The notes under the pieces were generated by a model. It worked only from the letters and a program-made list of their open reading frames with translations, had not been told where the DNA came from and made no database searches. This document shows, in pieces, positions 33,356 through 47,100 of a stretch of DNA of 64,000 nucleotides. Each line of letters starts with the position of its first letter. Position 1 is the stretch's first letter. The translations under genes and the position numbers were made by a program. Origin of the DNA: Rusavskia elegans (lineage: Eukaryota > Ascomycota > Lecanoromycetes > Teloschistales > Teloschistaceae); contig SAUG01000002.1 in NCBI GenBank assembly GCA_011316305.1, positions 1 through 64,000 on the forward strand. The letters are read 5' to 3'.

Positions 33356-36300
33356 CCCTGCCAAGCCTGCCAAGCCTCACATCACGAATACGAGCCGGCG
33401 CCAGCGGCTGTCATCTACAGGGTCCACCACCATCATATCAGTCAGACATCTCAGTCGCTGTCCGAACCTCACCAGATCCTACGAAACGTGACTGCATCGC
33501 CGTCATGCATCAGCACTGTGTCAAAGCTCTTTCCGGCTGGGTGTTGGCCGAAAACCGGTGTGAATGTCCTGCTGGTTTATCACACCCTCGTCTTGCGAAG
33601 TTCGGACGGTGGAATCGGGAGCCATTCGGGTTTAATCGTTGTGATCGACCGGGTTGGCGGGGACTATTCTTTAGCATGGAAAGATCGACTCTCCACTCTC
33701 CACTCCTATGAGAGTCTTTTACAACTGTACTCCGTCATGTGTCCCATCTTATCACTGGCAAGCGAGCGCAGCTTGCCATCATATCTGTTTGCCTTGCGAC
33801 ATCCGAGCCGACACTCGTTGTTTTGACGGCTGTACGTGCTCCTACGGTCGATCATATTCATCCCATGGCTGTCTGAAAGAGGATGGAAATTGAAATAGTA
33901 AGAACGAGATCAGAACCTAAGATAACCTTCCATGCCAAGGAAGATACAAGGGGCTCGGATGACAGCATTCGGCCAATACCGTTCCATTGCATGATTACCT
34001 TCATCAGGTTTGCCCTGATGCCAATAGCATATCACGCCTTTCCTTTCATAAACCTTCGCTGTTTCGGCATTCGCCTTTCGTCACATGGCTGTGGGCCTTC
34101 CGTGCCCCCAATCTTCAAGCCATCCGACGACAAAGTCTCCATAACATTTGATGACACGGCTTGAGTGACCCTAGAGGTAAGTAGCATCCTCGGAAAGCTT
34201 TAAATAGTAGTACGGCTGGGTATTTGAGAAAGCAACCTAGCACTGGCTGATCTAGTGTTACGCTGCAGTAGATCGTTCGCGTTGCCGCAGCGATTGTACA
34301 TAGCGTTGTAATCAAGGATATAAAAACTTGTCGATCTTTTTCTTTCGAGTTATGTTTTGGAAGAATGCGGGGCGCAATCAGAAGTAACACTTTTCGAGAA
34401 GGGCGAGGTCAAAAGCACTAAGAACAGGCAATTAGCTGAGGTTCGCCGTAGTGTGCAGCAGACATAGGAGACCGATGCACACGAGTCGCGGCATTAAGGG
34501 CAGAATCGCTTCGATTTGGTGAATCCATCAGGCGATTGGTACGTATGTTCTCCTGATCGCTAGCAGCCAAGACTATGCTCTTTTTCCACTCACCTCGTTC
34601 CCAAACACTCATCTCCAAGGCCGACATTTATGGAAGCACATCCTGATTCTGCAATGACAAATTCTCGTCAATCTTGATGTTCCTGCTTGGCATAGCCTTC
34701 CAGGTGTGTTGTGCGCTCCTGGGCGGTCATCGAGTGATCTCGAGATTGCAATGCTGGTGGTGACAAGCGACTAGTCTTCGCAACAAAACGTTGATCCATA
34801 GGCAATGATTCACCTCCCCCCAGTACAAGGTTCAACGCACTTTGACGGCAATGGGATAGATCTATGGCGGCACGAGCGGATAGAGGAGGCGCCCCAGACA
34901 TAGTGTGGGGATCGCATAGATCAAGCGCATAGATGTCCTTGTCTCTATCGTCAACGAGCTCGGATGTCGAATGCCTGGTCAAGAAAATTACTTCGAATTA
35001 CAATCGCTGTGTGTAAGGAGTCGTCTTGGCATAGAACTCCGAGCTATCATTGATGCAGATGAGGCTAGATCCTTGGGGGTATCTGGTGGCTGCTGGTCGC
35101 TGAGGTTGTTTGACACTTGCCAAACGGCTGGCTTCGGGTCTGCCGACAAGCGACCCGTCGAAGTCGCAGAATCCGCCTGACTAGTGCGTCATTGTAACGC
35201 TCATAGAATATGTCATTGGCGTAGGTCCGGACTGTGCCATACCATAAGAGCTGCGCTTCAACTTGTCATATGCACAGGCGGGTTTTAACGGCTGACGAAA
35301 GCTAGGCGTCTTGAGCCTTTCCAACAATCGACAAGAAGCCCAAGGTAGAAGCTCTTCCCTCCTTCCCAGACTTTGTTCTGTGTCTTGCCAATTGCGTGCC
35401 TAGGGGACATGGCTGCGTTTTGGTCCAAATCGTGCGGCGGACTTTTTTTCTTCTTCTTTTCTTGCAACTTTCTGAACGTCGCAAGATGTCTCACTGAATA
35501 CCGATGTACGACACTGTTTGCATGGACTGGCCTCCATGGCTTCGAACAGGATGACTGCGTCAGAGCTTATTACGATCTTATGCAATTCGCGGAGGTGCGA
35601 AGGAGCCAGCCATGGGAGTTCCTAGGATCCAACACTCCTGCGACGCGCGGGCTACCGGTAGCCAGGGTACCACGTAAATTCAGGCGCGGTTAGTCGTTCT
35701 CTAGTTGTGATTGAACTCACTTCCCCTCTGTTGCTGTCATCTTACGACGACTACCATGTACAAGAACCATGAGACTCAATTCCTGAAATTCACCTAGGGA
35801 CGTGCACCCTCACGATCGGGGTGCTTAAGGACTCGGGATATGTACCGGAAGAACGAAGGGGCCCGAATTTGCCAGCATCGGATGTTGGGAATTGGGTGGA
35901 ACTCGCGCACAGAGCTGGAGTTGCAATAGCTGGCTGTGTACGTCAAGGTCGGCCTGGATGGACATGGTCAGGTACGTCAAGGCGGAAAGCGTTTGGTGCC
36001 TTGGCTGCTTTCCGATCCGAAGAGACTACTGACTGGTATGCTGAATGGCAGGCGAGGAACGTGGTCTTGGTGTCTTCTTTTGGACTACGAACTCAGCGAA
36101 GGACATGGAAGTCATACCTGCAGTGATGCTGATGCCAGGCGTCCGTCCTGAAAATTCGACCAACGGAACAGCGGATGATTCGATAGACACAGCTTGAAGT
36201 AGTCGTCGATTCGGCGGCAACTGAATGTTTTATCTGCCAACGAGATGCGAGTTATTTGATTGGAGCATCGAAAGCTCAGGGTTTGGGCAGGCTTCTCTGA

Positions 36301-37030
36301 GGAACGAGGTTTTCCTTGCCTTAACCAGTATCCATCTGTTTTTCCGGCCGAAAACTAGACAATCCTGGGAGAGGGAGAGAGAGCATGACTGTCAGAGACG
36401 CTGAGGGGAATGAGGGTTCCTAAACAAAAGAGATTTCTTCTGAGTACCGCATGTTCGTGCCATCTTGTCAAATGGCTGCTACGGCAAGAGTCCCTTTGTC
36501 TAGTTCACAGCCAGACCTTTTGTTCCAACCTATGCTGCTTTATAGACAAACGTTCTCCAAAGTTATTTACTAGAACACTGCACAAGGGAGTATCTAGCAG
36601 ATCCACCGTCGACTGACAGACAATTGCAGCCCCTCAGGACACACAAGCTTGACTCTTCTTGCTCTAGTGCCTTGGCAAGGGCTTCTCCCTAGGAACAGCG
36701 AGATAGGTAATACGCCTTGATACCACGCAAACAGGACTTGGAGAACCGATAATTCACCACTAACTAAGTCATGAATAGCATTGTCGCCTGTTCTACTTCA
36801 GAGAGGATTTCTCCCTCGCCTGCACCAGGCAAGCAGGCTTCCTATTCCCGGACGAGAACTTGCTGCACACAGCTTATACAGCAACGAAGACGTCCCAGCT
36901 GCGGCAGAACTATCAAAAGAGCCACCGTGGGCAACATTACGACACTCGAAACGGCTCCACTATCCGAATGTTGAATCCAGCACCCAAAGGTCCTTCAGAG
37001 CAAGATCGGGTTACTCACCATGACGTTGTA
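33356..37030. other. 3.7 kb without a recognisable gene
   Basis: Only short, uncorrelated open frames occur on both strands, many without ATG starts. No domain, transposase, reverse transcriptase or RNA gene was recognised. This is where the compact cluster organisation stops. Confidence 0.5.
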
Positions 37031-38313
37031 CTAAGACGGTGGCTGCTGCCCTTTGAGCACAGCAGCTAACTCGCGAGGTAAATCCGTCGGCTCTCCTGAA
37101 TGCTTCCATATGTTGATGACCGAACCGTCGGGCAACGCATTCAACCCTGTAATATCGACGTCCTCATTCCTCCCAGCTTTCCTGCTGAATACCCCGGATG
37201 CTGGGCTCGCACCGAACGATGCACGACCACCTTTGGGTGGAAGCAATGGGTGATCAACGCAAAATGCGGAGAGGGTCTCAAAAGCTGCGCTGATCTGACG
37301 CCAGCTGAGTGTTACGGCTTTCGTTGCCGACACTGCGAGAGCACAGGTATCCTGGTTCAAATATTTGGTCTCACCGGCGTTTAAGTCGATAGTCCCTTCA
37401 CCGAATCCCTGATATTGCAATTTCGCACAATCGACCACGGCTGGACCAGCAACGCTGTCGAGGCACCTGTAATTCATTTCGATCCTCCTGTCGCTAGCCA
37501 CAGGCTCCCACCAATTCACGTCCTCCCTGTCCGGCGACATTTCCGCGACCTTGGCCTCCAGTTTCTCCCCCAGCCGCAAATACCACTTTTTGTGAGGTGG
37601 ACTGTCTTCGCTGTCCCACAGCTGGCGAGTGAAGCCAAGGACTTTGTCCGCCACATTGATGTCGGTGTCGCCAGCCCTGCTTGATGTTTGAAGGGGGTGC
37701 TGTACAGTCACGGTAATATAATCAAAACGACTACCGGAGAACTGATCTAGGTTCTAGGTTCAGCCACTTAATTGTCCTCCAAGTTCTCAATATGGGCTAC
37801 ATACTGGTACCAGCACGGCTTGGGCTCAGGAACAGGCTAGATCTTTCCATCCAATTCCAGATGTTCAGAAATCCCGAGGTCACATAACCTCCAAGTCCGG
37901 CTGTCGAGCTCCCTAGGTTATGTTCGGTGTCACCGCCTCCAGGGCACTTTTGGATCACATAACCAGCTAAGCCTCGGATCTGATCCGGCACCAAGCCAAC
38001 ATGGTCGAGAGCTTTGCCCGTTGGGCCTGCGAGTTCGACTATGAGTTTACAAGTCCCTTTGAAGTTGGTAAGCAGTCGTAAGAAAAGCTACGGAAATCTG
38101 CTGACCAAATGTTTCTGACCACGGCAGAGTATACGCTTCATCGTGACCATCCGAGGTCCAGTAGGTCTCCAGATTCGGTCCTGAAGGTAGGGAAGCGGCT
38201 GCCACATGGCAATCGGAGGGTCGAATGTCAATTCCGTACCGGATGCTGCAATGCTGAAAGTCTGGCTCCGGCAGTTGAGTGATGATTGGCAACGCTGGGA
38301 CAGCTGCAGCCAT
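37031..38313 (-). CDS. Hypothetical protein of a fungal secreted-type, Cys-containing family
   Basis: Exons are 38106-38313, 37805-38056 and 37031-37746, giving 391 aa. Junction phases (1 and 1) agree and the introns are 49 and 58 bp. Segments that I recognise from a family of uncharacterised fungal proteins of about 400 aa appear in order: RPSDCHVAAASL, GTCKLIVELAGP, a VPDQIRGLAGYVI helix, GGYVTSG, a DYITVTV strand, NWWEPV, DTCALAVSATKAVTLSW, and ITGLNALPDGS near the end. The function of that family is not known to me. Family members usually begin with a signal peptide. None is seen from the ATG at 38313, so a 5' exon may lie further upstream, or the N-terminus is lost. There is no sign of frameshift in the body. 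Confidence 0.7.
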
Positions 38314-38489
38314 GACGACTCGGCTTCTACCGAGAACTCGTTTTTGAACGACACACCCTGCAAGACGACGGATTCAGTAGTATTTGACTCGCTTGCTGGT
38401 GTTTCTATCTTGCTGTTTGCGCGGCCGTCTTAGCTACCGCTTATCGCGTGGCGCGAGTATACTTAGTTAGCCATCCGTGCTTCGATGGT

Positions 38490-38815
38490 TTCAGCGCTCG
38501 AGTCACCATGCACGCTACACATAGTGCGGGAGCAAACTAGATAGATGCAAAGACCAAATATTCTCTATCCCAAGTTGCATTCCTCGAACCGATCCTTCTG
38601 TGTGAACGAGGACGTGGTTGCCATACACGGCTACTGATGTCCAACATGGGCCAGTCGCTGTCAATGAACCTGGATCAATCGATGGGCAACAGTCGAACTA
38701 GGGAAAACACATGAGGTGCTCAGAGGCACTACGACGTTCGAGTCACCATGCACGTCACGAATATCACAGCAACGAAGAAGATAGATGTAAAGAGCAAATG
38801 TTTTCACTTTATCCT
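38490..38815. repeat. Diverged local duplication, offset about 235 bp
   Basis: CGAGTCACCATGCACG with following AGATAGATGYAAAGA and CAAATRTT segments occurs near 38498-38560 and again near 38733-38802. The order is the same in both, with many substitutions between them. Confidence 0.6.
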
Positions 38816-39400
38816 CCCCCCACCGAAATCTATCTGTGCTAGAAAATGAAAATGTGCAAAGAGGCAGGAGGACAGTTCGTTGGCTGATCGCGTGGGTTGG
38901 GAGATTTGCCGATGAATCGGCTAGGGCTCCCATAGCTGGGTTCTGTCATCTTTGATATATTGGAGAGCCGAATATTTTCTTCCTTCGCCGCAAACTGTAC
39001 AAGATTTAGTATCTTCGATGACTGAGATGACGTTATAACATAGCACTTACGCTATTCCCACTCCCTGGTCCTCGAAACGCCGAGGATCCGGGCAGATGAC
39101 TGGCCGGAGGGTTCATCGAAGCTCCAGGGTTGCATTTGCGGTGTCGAGAACGAGTGATGAATCCCCATGGATCGTCCTGTGGGGGCAAAGGCTACCGAAT
39201 CGTCCATGCTGGGCGACGTCGCGTTAGTTGCTCCCAACTGCCAGAGACGAGAAGCCCTGGACGATCTTGCTGAGTAGTGATTGCGGTCGGGGTTTTTGGG
39301 CGAACTGTAGGGATTCGTTCTTCCCCACCGCCACCTATTGAAGGGTTAGGATTCGAGGTAAGAATGGCCATGGCAGTTGTCAGTAGACGTATTGCTTACC

Positions 39401-39601
39401 TCATAGCTTGGCTTTGGGAGGTGGGAAGAGGTGAGCAGGAGGAGGCACGAAGACTTCCCGGTAGCTGCCGCAGTAGGGGCAACGAGCAACGAGATTGTTG
39501 CGGATTGCGTACTCGATTTGGTGCTGAGCCGGGCACCAGATGATGCGGACGAAGCGCTGGGTCCCATCGAAGGGATGGATGTAAAAGAACAAGGTGCACA
39601 T
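39401..39601 (-). CDS. Small 66-aa protein with CPYC motif
   Basis: Single-exon frame from ATG 39601 to TGA 39401. The start MCTLFFY and the later CPYCGSYREVFVPPP resemble a group of small fungal proteins that begin MCT and end with a Cys-x-x-Cys pair followed by prolines. An additional Cys lies in the IIWCPA segment, so a small zinc site is possible. Its role is unknown. A GTAAGC donor lies directly after the stop, so a 3' untranslated intron or a different gene model cannot be excluded. Confidence 0.5.
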   Translation of the reverse strand: MCTLFFYIHPFDGTQRFVRIIWCPAQHQIEYAIRNNLVARCPYCGSYREVFVPPPAHLFPPPKAKL

Positions 39602-42600
39602 GCCGTTGTGGCTGCTGAATGTGGTCAGCAGTTGGACTACGATACTCACTTGTCACCCAAGACGCAACGTACAGGTGGAGACTTACTTACTATGGGTTGA
39701 GGGGCGGTCCACTGCTGATGGATATGGTGGAGGGAGGTGAGAGGTTGCTGGTGACTTAAGGTGATGAAGGTTTTGGGCATGAAAAATTCAAATTTGGATT
39801 TTGTGATCTTTGTGGGAAAAGCACAGATTATAAGTACTTGCCGAAGTGGATCTAGCCGTTTCCGATTGTCAGTGAATGACCACGAATATCATCACCGGAG
39901 AACCCTACCAACATGCTAAGTTGGCCGGGATTTGTCACAGCTCCGGCCAGTTGCCTGCCAGGGTATCTTTATCATCCCCCTTTGCTCTACCCATATCTCT
40001 CCAGCAGTAGATATACTGATACTTGTCTTTGGAAGAAGGTACTCTCCGTTTCATCCAGGAGAGCATCTCCTTTTCCGTGGGCAGATAGTGGAAGGCATCA
40101 GATTACCGGTAAAGCAGATAGGATCTTGATGAAATCACTCAGGTATATGACCAATTTAACCTGTCTGTAGTATTGCCATAGATCTCTCACACCACCGGCA
40201 ACAAAGCAAATACCGATTACTGTATCCTGCAGCCCCGAATCGCAGGCTCCTGACTTGCGTACCCTCCGCCCAGCGCAATATCTCTTTCTGCACCCGACAC
40301 CCCTTAGAAGAGCAACCCAAGATCACAGAAAGACAAGGAAAACGGAGAGGAACATGAAGAAGAACCATACTCTACGATAGGAATGTGCAGCGAATCATGA
40401 CGATGGGAAACCGTGACCGCTCTGCTTTTACAAGCAGATACAGGGAACTTGGGCAATTACCCGCAGCCGACATTGTGAGAGCCTGAAAACCTCTCTTCTA
40501 CCCTTCGACTACATTATCAAGCGCCATCATTGCTCTCGAGCGAGTCCATCCTCCCGAAACTGAAATCGTCACGGCGGACGAGCGAACTTTTCCACAGACG
40601 AGTCTGTAACCAAGGTCGTACAGATGGAAGAACAGCCATCGAAGAGAATGCTCATGGAACAGAAAGAGCATAGCGAGTTTCATCCTCTGAACCAGGAGCT
40701 GGCCCAGGCCTTCAGTCCTATGATGAGGATGCCCCATAAAACTCTTCTCAAGCGCAGTTCTCGAACATTCGGCTTATGAACTCGGAAGATGGCCTCGACA
40801 CCATCAAACTCTTTAAGGATTTTCTAAACCCGACAACACGATTTGAAAGTCTCTGGAGTATGGATACGACACCCCAGAGCATCTTTGACAGTTCCAGAAG
40901 GCTCAACACATTGATGTCTTCCGAATTCTGTCGCTTAGGGTCCACAACCGGCTGTCAGGATCACTAGATTCACAAGAAGCTGCCAGGGAGGATTGGGAAT
41001 ACATCATGGTTGGCGGTGAGACGCAAAGGACTGGGTAGAGGAGTTGTTTTCCTCTTATCACCGCTCGATCATCATCCGCAGAAGGCAGAGAGCATTGGTA
41101 GCCAAAAAGACGAAGGTTTTTGATGTATAAAGATGTATTGCAGTGTCTTGTATGAACCATGGTTGACCCTTAGACTATTTGCCTGATTGAATAGATCTAG
41201 TCCAAACAGAGATATGTGGCTAGCGTGCGGAGAACCCCTATGCAAGGCACGGTCATCCCTGCGTCGCTGACTTGCCCAATAGCCATCGAGCCCAATGCTA
41301 GCATCGATCCTTGACCCATCGCTCCTTCCGACCGGAGTCCCTTGATCTTGATCGCGACCCTGCCGTATTGATTAGCGCCGTCTTCTCTTGCCATCTGGAC
41401 CGTGAATTACTGACCGTCACTCCGTCCCCTGCTGGACCCATACGCTGAATTCCATTCGTGCGCTGCCAAACCTCGCCTGATTCCGTGTCGATGATCGCCC
41501 CTGGGATGCTGCTATCGATGGCCGGCCGTGTGACTTGCGCTTTCCTTGACAATCACGCCTGCCTTCGCTGGATGTCACATGAGACTGTCAATAACCTCAG
41601 AACCGTCTCTTAAAGGATTCCAAAGAGCTTCCAAGCGCCTTCATATCATGCAGCCTCTTGAAGTATTTCACTGCCCTTGTTCCGCGACCTTGGCGAGCAA
41701 CGCGCGCTCCAGCTTTTGCGTAAGATCCGGTCATCCATGACTAATGAGCGTAAGTCGTGAAACGTATGCTATGGCGCTCGTGGTATCGAGGAGAACACTA
41801 ACAACTGCAACGCGTCAGTGTACTTCATGCACAATCCAAGCCTGCGAATTCCATACTGCTATCCATTGTGTCCGCCCGATCTTGCAACGCCTTCCATGCT
41901 GGAGTGCCCGTGTCTGGCTGGTCATTGGATGACTCGCACCTTCCAAGCTCGTCATGCCCGATGTCTCTCGCTAACGCATAATGCTGCGAATAATCCCAGA
42001 CGGATTTCTTGATTTCCTCGCTCTCCGCACATCAATGTCTGCGGATGTCCCCAAGCTTTTGCTTTCCACTCCATGTAGCCGCTTTGGATGAATCTTTGAA
42101 TGCCCTTAATACCAGATCTCCAGCTAACGACGCGCTCCAGCTTCGTAGTAAGCTCCGGCACCTCGAAACGGACAAAATCGATTCTTGTACCGTATGTGAC
42201 AGTACTCGTGGTATGGGAACGATTGCTGACGACACGGACTCGTCGGAGGATAGGTTCTAATCAAGGTCTGCAAATTCCGTCTCATCGTAACATTCTGCTT
42301 TTTCTTGTGTCTCCCTACCCATGTATGAGATTTCACGTGTTCTGATGCCTCGAACGTTCCTGAAACGTCTTGCAGGCTCTCCGGTGCCTGTTTTTCCTTC
42401 GGCTCCCATGATTTCTTGCTTTCTGAGCTCTTGCACGTACCCCAACGTATGAATATTAGACTCTTTTTCTGCATAGTGTCTCTCATTGCATCCTCGCACC
42501 TTGTTTGCATTTCCTAAACTCTTGACAACCCAAGCAGAAGTGACACTGGACGAGGCAGCGATTCTCCTGCATTCGTCCAGTCGTACGGATGCTTTGAGAT

Positions 42601-45600
42601 AAGGATGGGGACCTTGGAGTTCCTCCTATCATGCCTCCGTAATCTGGTTCGGCTCTCTCCTCCTGCTCGACGCGAGTATTGAGGCCTGATCATCTTTATT
42701 TGAGCGAGCTTGATCTCGTTGTCCATGGAAGAAGTTCGTCTGGGTGATCTTGTGGGTTTTCGTATCGCAATTCATCCATAGTCTTGTCACACGATCTTCG
42801 GCAGGGTATTGGGACAGTCCGCCCTTCTGATGTTATCTCCCGATTCTCTTGCGTGGGAGGTAGACGCTGGTTTGATTGCAAAGCAAGCGATTGCTGCGTT
42901 CTTCGGGGCTCTCCTCGCCCCAATAGGGTCTCGTAGGTTTGTTCTCAGCAGAGTTGTCGTTGGTCGTGCGTATGGGTTGAGGAGCCGGGGCTCCTAGACT
43001 ATGCATCAGACATCTGAGTGCTCCGTGGAGATGTACGGCTTTTCGAGATCTTCGTTGGGTTGGATGTTTGCCTTGGCTCAAGGTATGATGACGCTTTTAG
43101 ACGTTCGATGCTTTGGGAAGAGGCGTTGTCAGGAGGGATTTCTCGACGACTGGAGGTGGAGGTTTTCGTGTGGAAATTGTGGGATCAGGTGCACGCAAAG
43201 GAGGAGTTGGCGAGGAACTCACACACCGGGAGCTCCCTAATGAGCCCGTGAGAATTAGTTGGTGTTTGTCACTGCAGGTATTATGTGCAGAAACGGGTGG
43301 ATGCATTCCACCGTCAAAGCACGGGAAGCTGCACACTCAGTCTTTGGGAGGAGAAGTACCTACACAAGACAACTTTGCTGGTTGAAGACCCCACAAACCG
43401 CGTGGTGGTAGGATTGCACGGTTCGCTTTTGGCAGCATGGCGTTCAGTGTGACATGCAAGGATAGTTGCGGGTCATGGGTGGCACTCCTGCATGGTTGTC
43501 AGTCTCAGGAATCAAGCGGTATGTTCGGAGACTTCCATACGTTACGCATTGCTGATACGGTATGGTCACATTGTGCCACGGGATCCACTCCAGAGTCAGG
43601 GGAACATGTGCTTTAGTTTATTCGTGGCTTGACTAGGTGCTATGGCCTATGGACCATCATCTACATGTACGTTCTCCCTGAAATAACCTTCTCAGTATCG
43701 TCCAATAGCTCTGTGAGGATGTCTGGAACCCCTGCTGAAATCTATCGACCCAAGATGGTTAGCTCCGTTTTGTTTCAGGGACTGAAACGTCCTGAGAGTC
43801 GTCATACACAAGCGTCCCCATACCCACATCGATTCGAGTGCCGTGCAATCCGTCTGCAAACACAGTATAACGGTTTCAAAGCCCTTTTCAGGTCGGAAAA
43901 CCTCCATAAGAGCAGCTCAGGATGGTGTGCAAGGTTGGGCGATCACTGTTCCGGTTCTGATGCAAACAAATGTTCTACTTTGCAGCCACAGAAAGGAAAG
44001 CTCCCCAAAGCTCAAAGGTCTACTCTCCTAAATTTCCCGGCCGCTGATACCAAGCGTTACGATAGCAGAGAATATCGGCAGTCGAGTCTCTCCCTGAGAA
44101 CTTCTCCGTGCCCCAATATCCTACATCTCTCTCAGCCAAGAGCGACCAGAGCGTCTACCACGACCCAGAGTAAGATCAAAAGTCCTGTTTGCTTCTTGAT
44201 GTGCTCCACTGATGGGTTTCAGGATCAAGCGTTGAGCAAATATCGGAGTGGAAGCCATTATCCCGGCAATTTCCCTCGCCCCATGGGCCACAAAATCCTC
44301 CACCTCATTGGGGTCCTGAAGCACGTCGAAACAGGACCATATATCGGCAGCATATCGCAGACGATACTCTGAACGAGAGAATTCACCTAAGACAGATCAA
44401 GATCGGCACCAATTGCCGTCGCCCTCTAGGCATGGGCTCGTCTCAAATACAGCGCCCCAACTGGGGGATCTCACGCTGGGAAACCATTGCGAAACGTACG
44501 CTATCCTCTTTTCGATATCTTCGAGTCATCATTCTCGTTCTCAAGTCTTGAATCATTTAGCTGAAGTGCTTTAGGGGGGTTGTTTAACAATCTCTCGCAT
44601 CGCGCTCGGCAACTCCTCTAAATCTCGGAAGCCAGAGACGGGTATGGCCACAGCAAATACTATTATTCGATCTGGTCACTATATTGAACGCTCATACTAT
44701 GTTCCAGGGCCAATCTCCTCCGACAACGAATCCATAATCACTGCAGGACCTCTCCCGAACCCCATAGCGCGTCTACCACGCGACACTCATCTGTTTGAGG
44801 TAACCAACATGGCTGGTTTAGCTCCGATGTTCGTCCTCAGCACCCTTGAAGAAGGTACAAACAGTGGAAAGACTAGCTCTCGCTTATAGAAATTTGCGGA
44901 CATAGGGCGGCTACCTTGCTGCCCTTACCATAGCCTTCGAAGTATCGGTGACGATGGAGGATATGAACACCACCATGTCTGCGACAGCGGCCCTCGAATC
45001 TTGTGTGGAGATTCTACTGCCGGCCAAATTGTTGCCAAAATGAAGACGAGGGACTGGAAATAGAGGGTGTACCCATGTTGGAACCAAGGACAGGTACGAT
45101 TGGCCGAAAGCCCCCAGGTCACAATCATTGACACTTTCAATATGACTGGCTGAACAAAGACACTTTTACGGGGAGGCGTATCAAGCACAATTCCACCAGT
45201 GACAACGGCGTTTGTTTGACCAAATGGCACTACACTGCCTCGATGGCCTTGTACACACTATATCAGATTCCCGCCCTTGACAAGAAGCTTCCTCGTCACC
45301 GCCGCGGATCCTCATGGGGAATGTTGCAAGGCTAGTAATCCATGGTGATAATGTCGGCACTCAATTTTGAGCAAACATCCTACGGCAGACTCTAAACGAC
45401 CTGAAGTTTGTCCCACTTAACTCGCGCTAGCTGCCATCGCTGACTCTTCCTCATTTCCAAATCCACCGATTGGCCTCAGGGCCTTTCGAGCTCTCAGGAA
45501 GCAACAGATCAACATCGTGTCAGTCATCTACAGGAATATCGTCGTCTACCAGGGCATCAGATGATTTCAGAACGAACTACATCGATACAAGAATAAAGCA

Positions 45601-45950
45601 GGCGTCTATATAGAAACGATGTCAGGATCATGGAAGATTCGGGCGTAACATCAATGAAGGGGTTCTACATCTAGGGAAGGAGAAGGCAAACAGTTGGCAG
45701 TGGACATCATGGGCATCTGCATAAATAGGTAAGAGTTCATATTGGAAGAAGGACCATCGAACACGCTGATGAAGCTGTGGCTATTGTTGCGATCACAGAT
45801 GATCTTTTGAGAGCCAAATGGTATCAAAGATCTAGGCAGAATACAAATAACTTTCACGACCGAATTCCACACCATATTTCCAACAGCCAGCTCACTTAGC
45901 CGCCAAGAAACCCTACTCCCTTTCAAATACCCCATCGCTGCCTCTCATCG
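39602..45950. other. 6.3 kb with no recognised gene, degenerate duplications
   Basis: Open frames of up to 247 codons exist (for example 43629-44372 plus, which starts at TTG and has no in-frame ATG until deep inside). None shows a domain or a consistent splice pattern. A short frame from ATG 44644 (81 codons) is possible but unsupported. Sequence around 41695-41860 is repeated in diverged form at 42121-42290. A frame reading PAIDSSIPGAIIDTESG (41552 down to 41415, minus) looks coding but could not be joined in phase to anything. I regard the stretch as decayed accessory DNA. Confidence 0.45.
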
Positions 45951-45953
45951 TTA

Positions 45954-47100
45954 TTGGACGTGCAACGCAGCTGCAGTCTACGCTCTGAACTCCTCCATCA
46001 ATGTCAAGACAAGAGAATGAATAGATGTATGCGATGGATTGTGGTCAGGGGCCATAGATTTATATCCCCAACCTTACCCTTCGTCGCACTTCGGCCGATG
46101 CCTACTTTTTTTTGCCAGAACTTGCCCAGCACCAAGAATGAGTGGAGTTGCCTTTCTCGGTGCTTGTACAAAAGGATCTGGCGAGGAATACTGTTGCCGC
46201 AAAATTGTGGCCCAGATTGAAAGAGCTTAGGAAGCAGCAAAATTACAGAGGCATGAAAGCATGCTTTCGGCGAGGTGCAATAATTCATCTATGCGACGGT
46301 GGATTTCGTTCAGGAGTCAAGATTGATTCTCCAAACGACTGCTATACCGCGCAACGGCAGGTGCCTCAATTTTCCCACATCGTATCTCGCATCAAGAAAG
46401 AGTGGGTTGCCTTTGAGATGCTTGTATTGATCTGGCTTGAAAGAATGTCGGTACATGTGCATGGCCCAGAGAGAAGAGCCAAGGAGAAGAAGAAAGTACC
46501 AGGGGCAAGAAAGGATGCTTCCGCAATCTTACACCCTAGGATTTTCCAATATTCTCAAGACATGTAACATTTGATGTATGCGGCGCATTGTGGTCAGGAA
46601 TCATCTCCATTATTGGCTCCCCCAACGGTACCCTTCGTCGCACATCGGCAGGTGCATCTTGCCAGATCTTATCCGGCCTCGAGAATGGAGTGTATTTCTT
46701 GGTGCCTGTACAGCTCTGGCGTGGAATGTTGATGACACCTGTATATGACACAAAAAGCAGGATTTTATGGTACGGAAAAAAATTCTATGGGCAAGAGACG
46801 ACGGATTTGGTGAGCATAGTATTGAGGAACTAAAAGTAATAATAACTGTGTGCGTCAAATTAGGGTCAAGAGTCCTCACCATTGGTTCCTCCCACCTTAC
46901 CCATCGTCACACCAAGATACCGAGAATGGGGTGCATTTCTCGGTCGTTATACTGGTCTGGCGTGGAAGGAAAAGTGTTGACATAGGTAGATGGTTCATAA
47001 CGAAAGAGTTTGAAGAAGAGGGAACATGATAGAGGCAAGAAAGGATGGATTCAGGCGAGCGTAGCATTGAGAGGAGACCGTCGAAACGCTGCTCCATGGA
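45954..47100. repeat. Three diverged tandem copies of a 300-500 bp unit
   Basis: Shared blocks in the same order start near 46035, 46586 and 46880. These are ATTGTGGTCAGG, TACCCTTCGTCGCAC or TACCCATCGTCACAC, GAATGGRGTG, TTTCTCGGTSSTT and TGGCGKGGAA. A further block, GGCAAGAAAGGATG, recurs at about 46505 and 47033. The copies have diverged by substitutions and indels, and no conserved reading frame is left. Confidence 0.6.

Noticed and set aside
41197..41552. Two-exon minus gene
   Set aside because: The donor at 41414 and acceptor at 41360 look good, but the reading frames on either side do not join in phase.
43629..44372. 247-codon plus-strand frame
   Set aside because: Starts at TTG, composition is not protein-like, and other frames over the same bases look equally good or better (for example minus 44121-44324).
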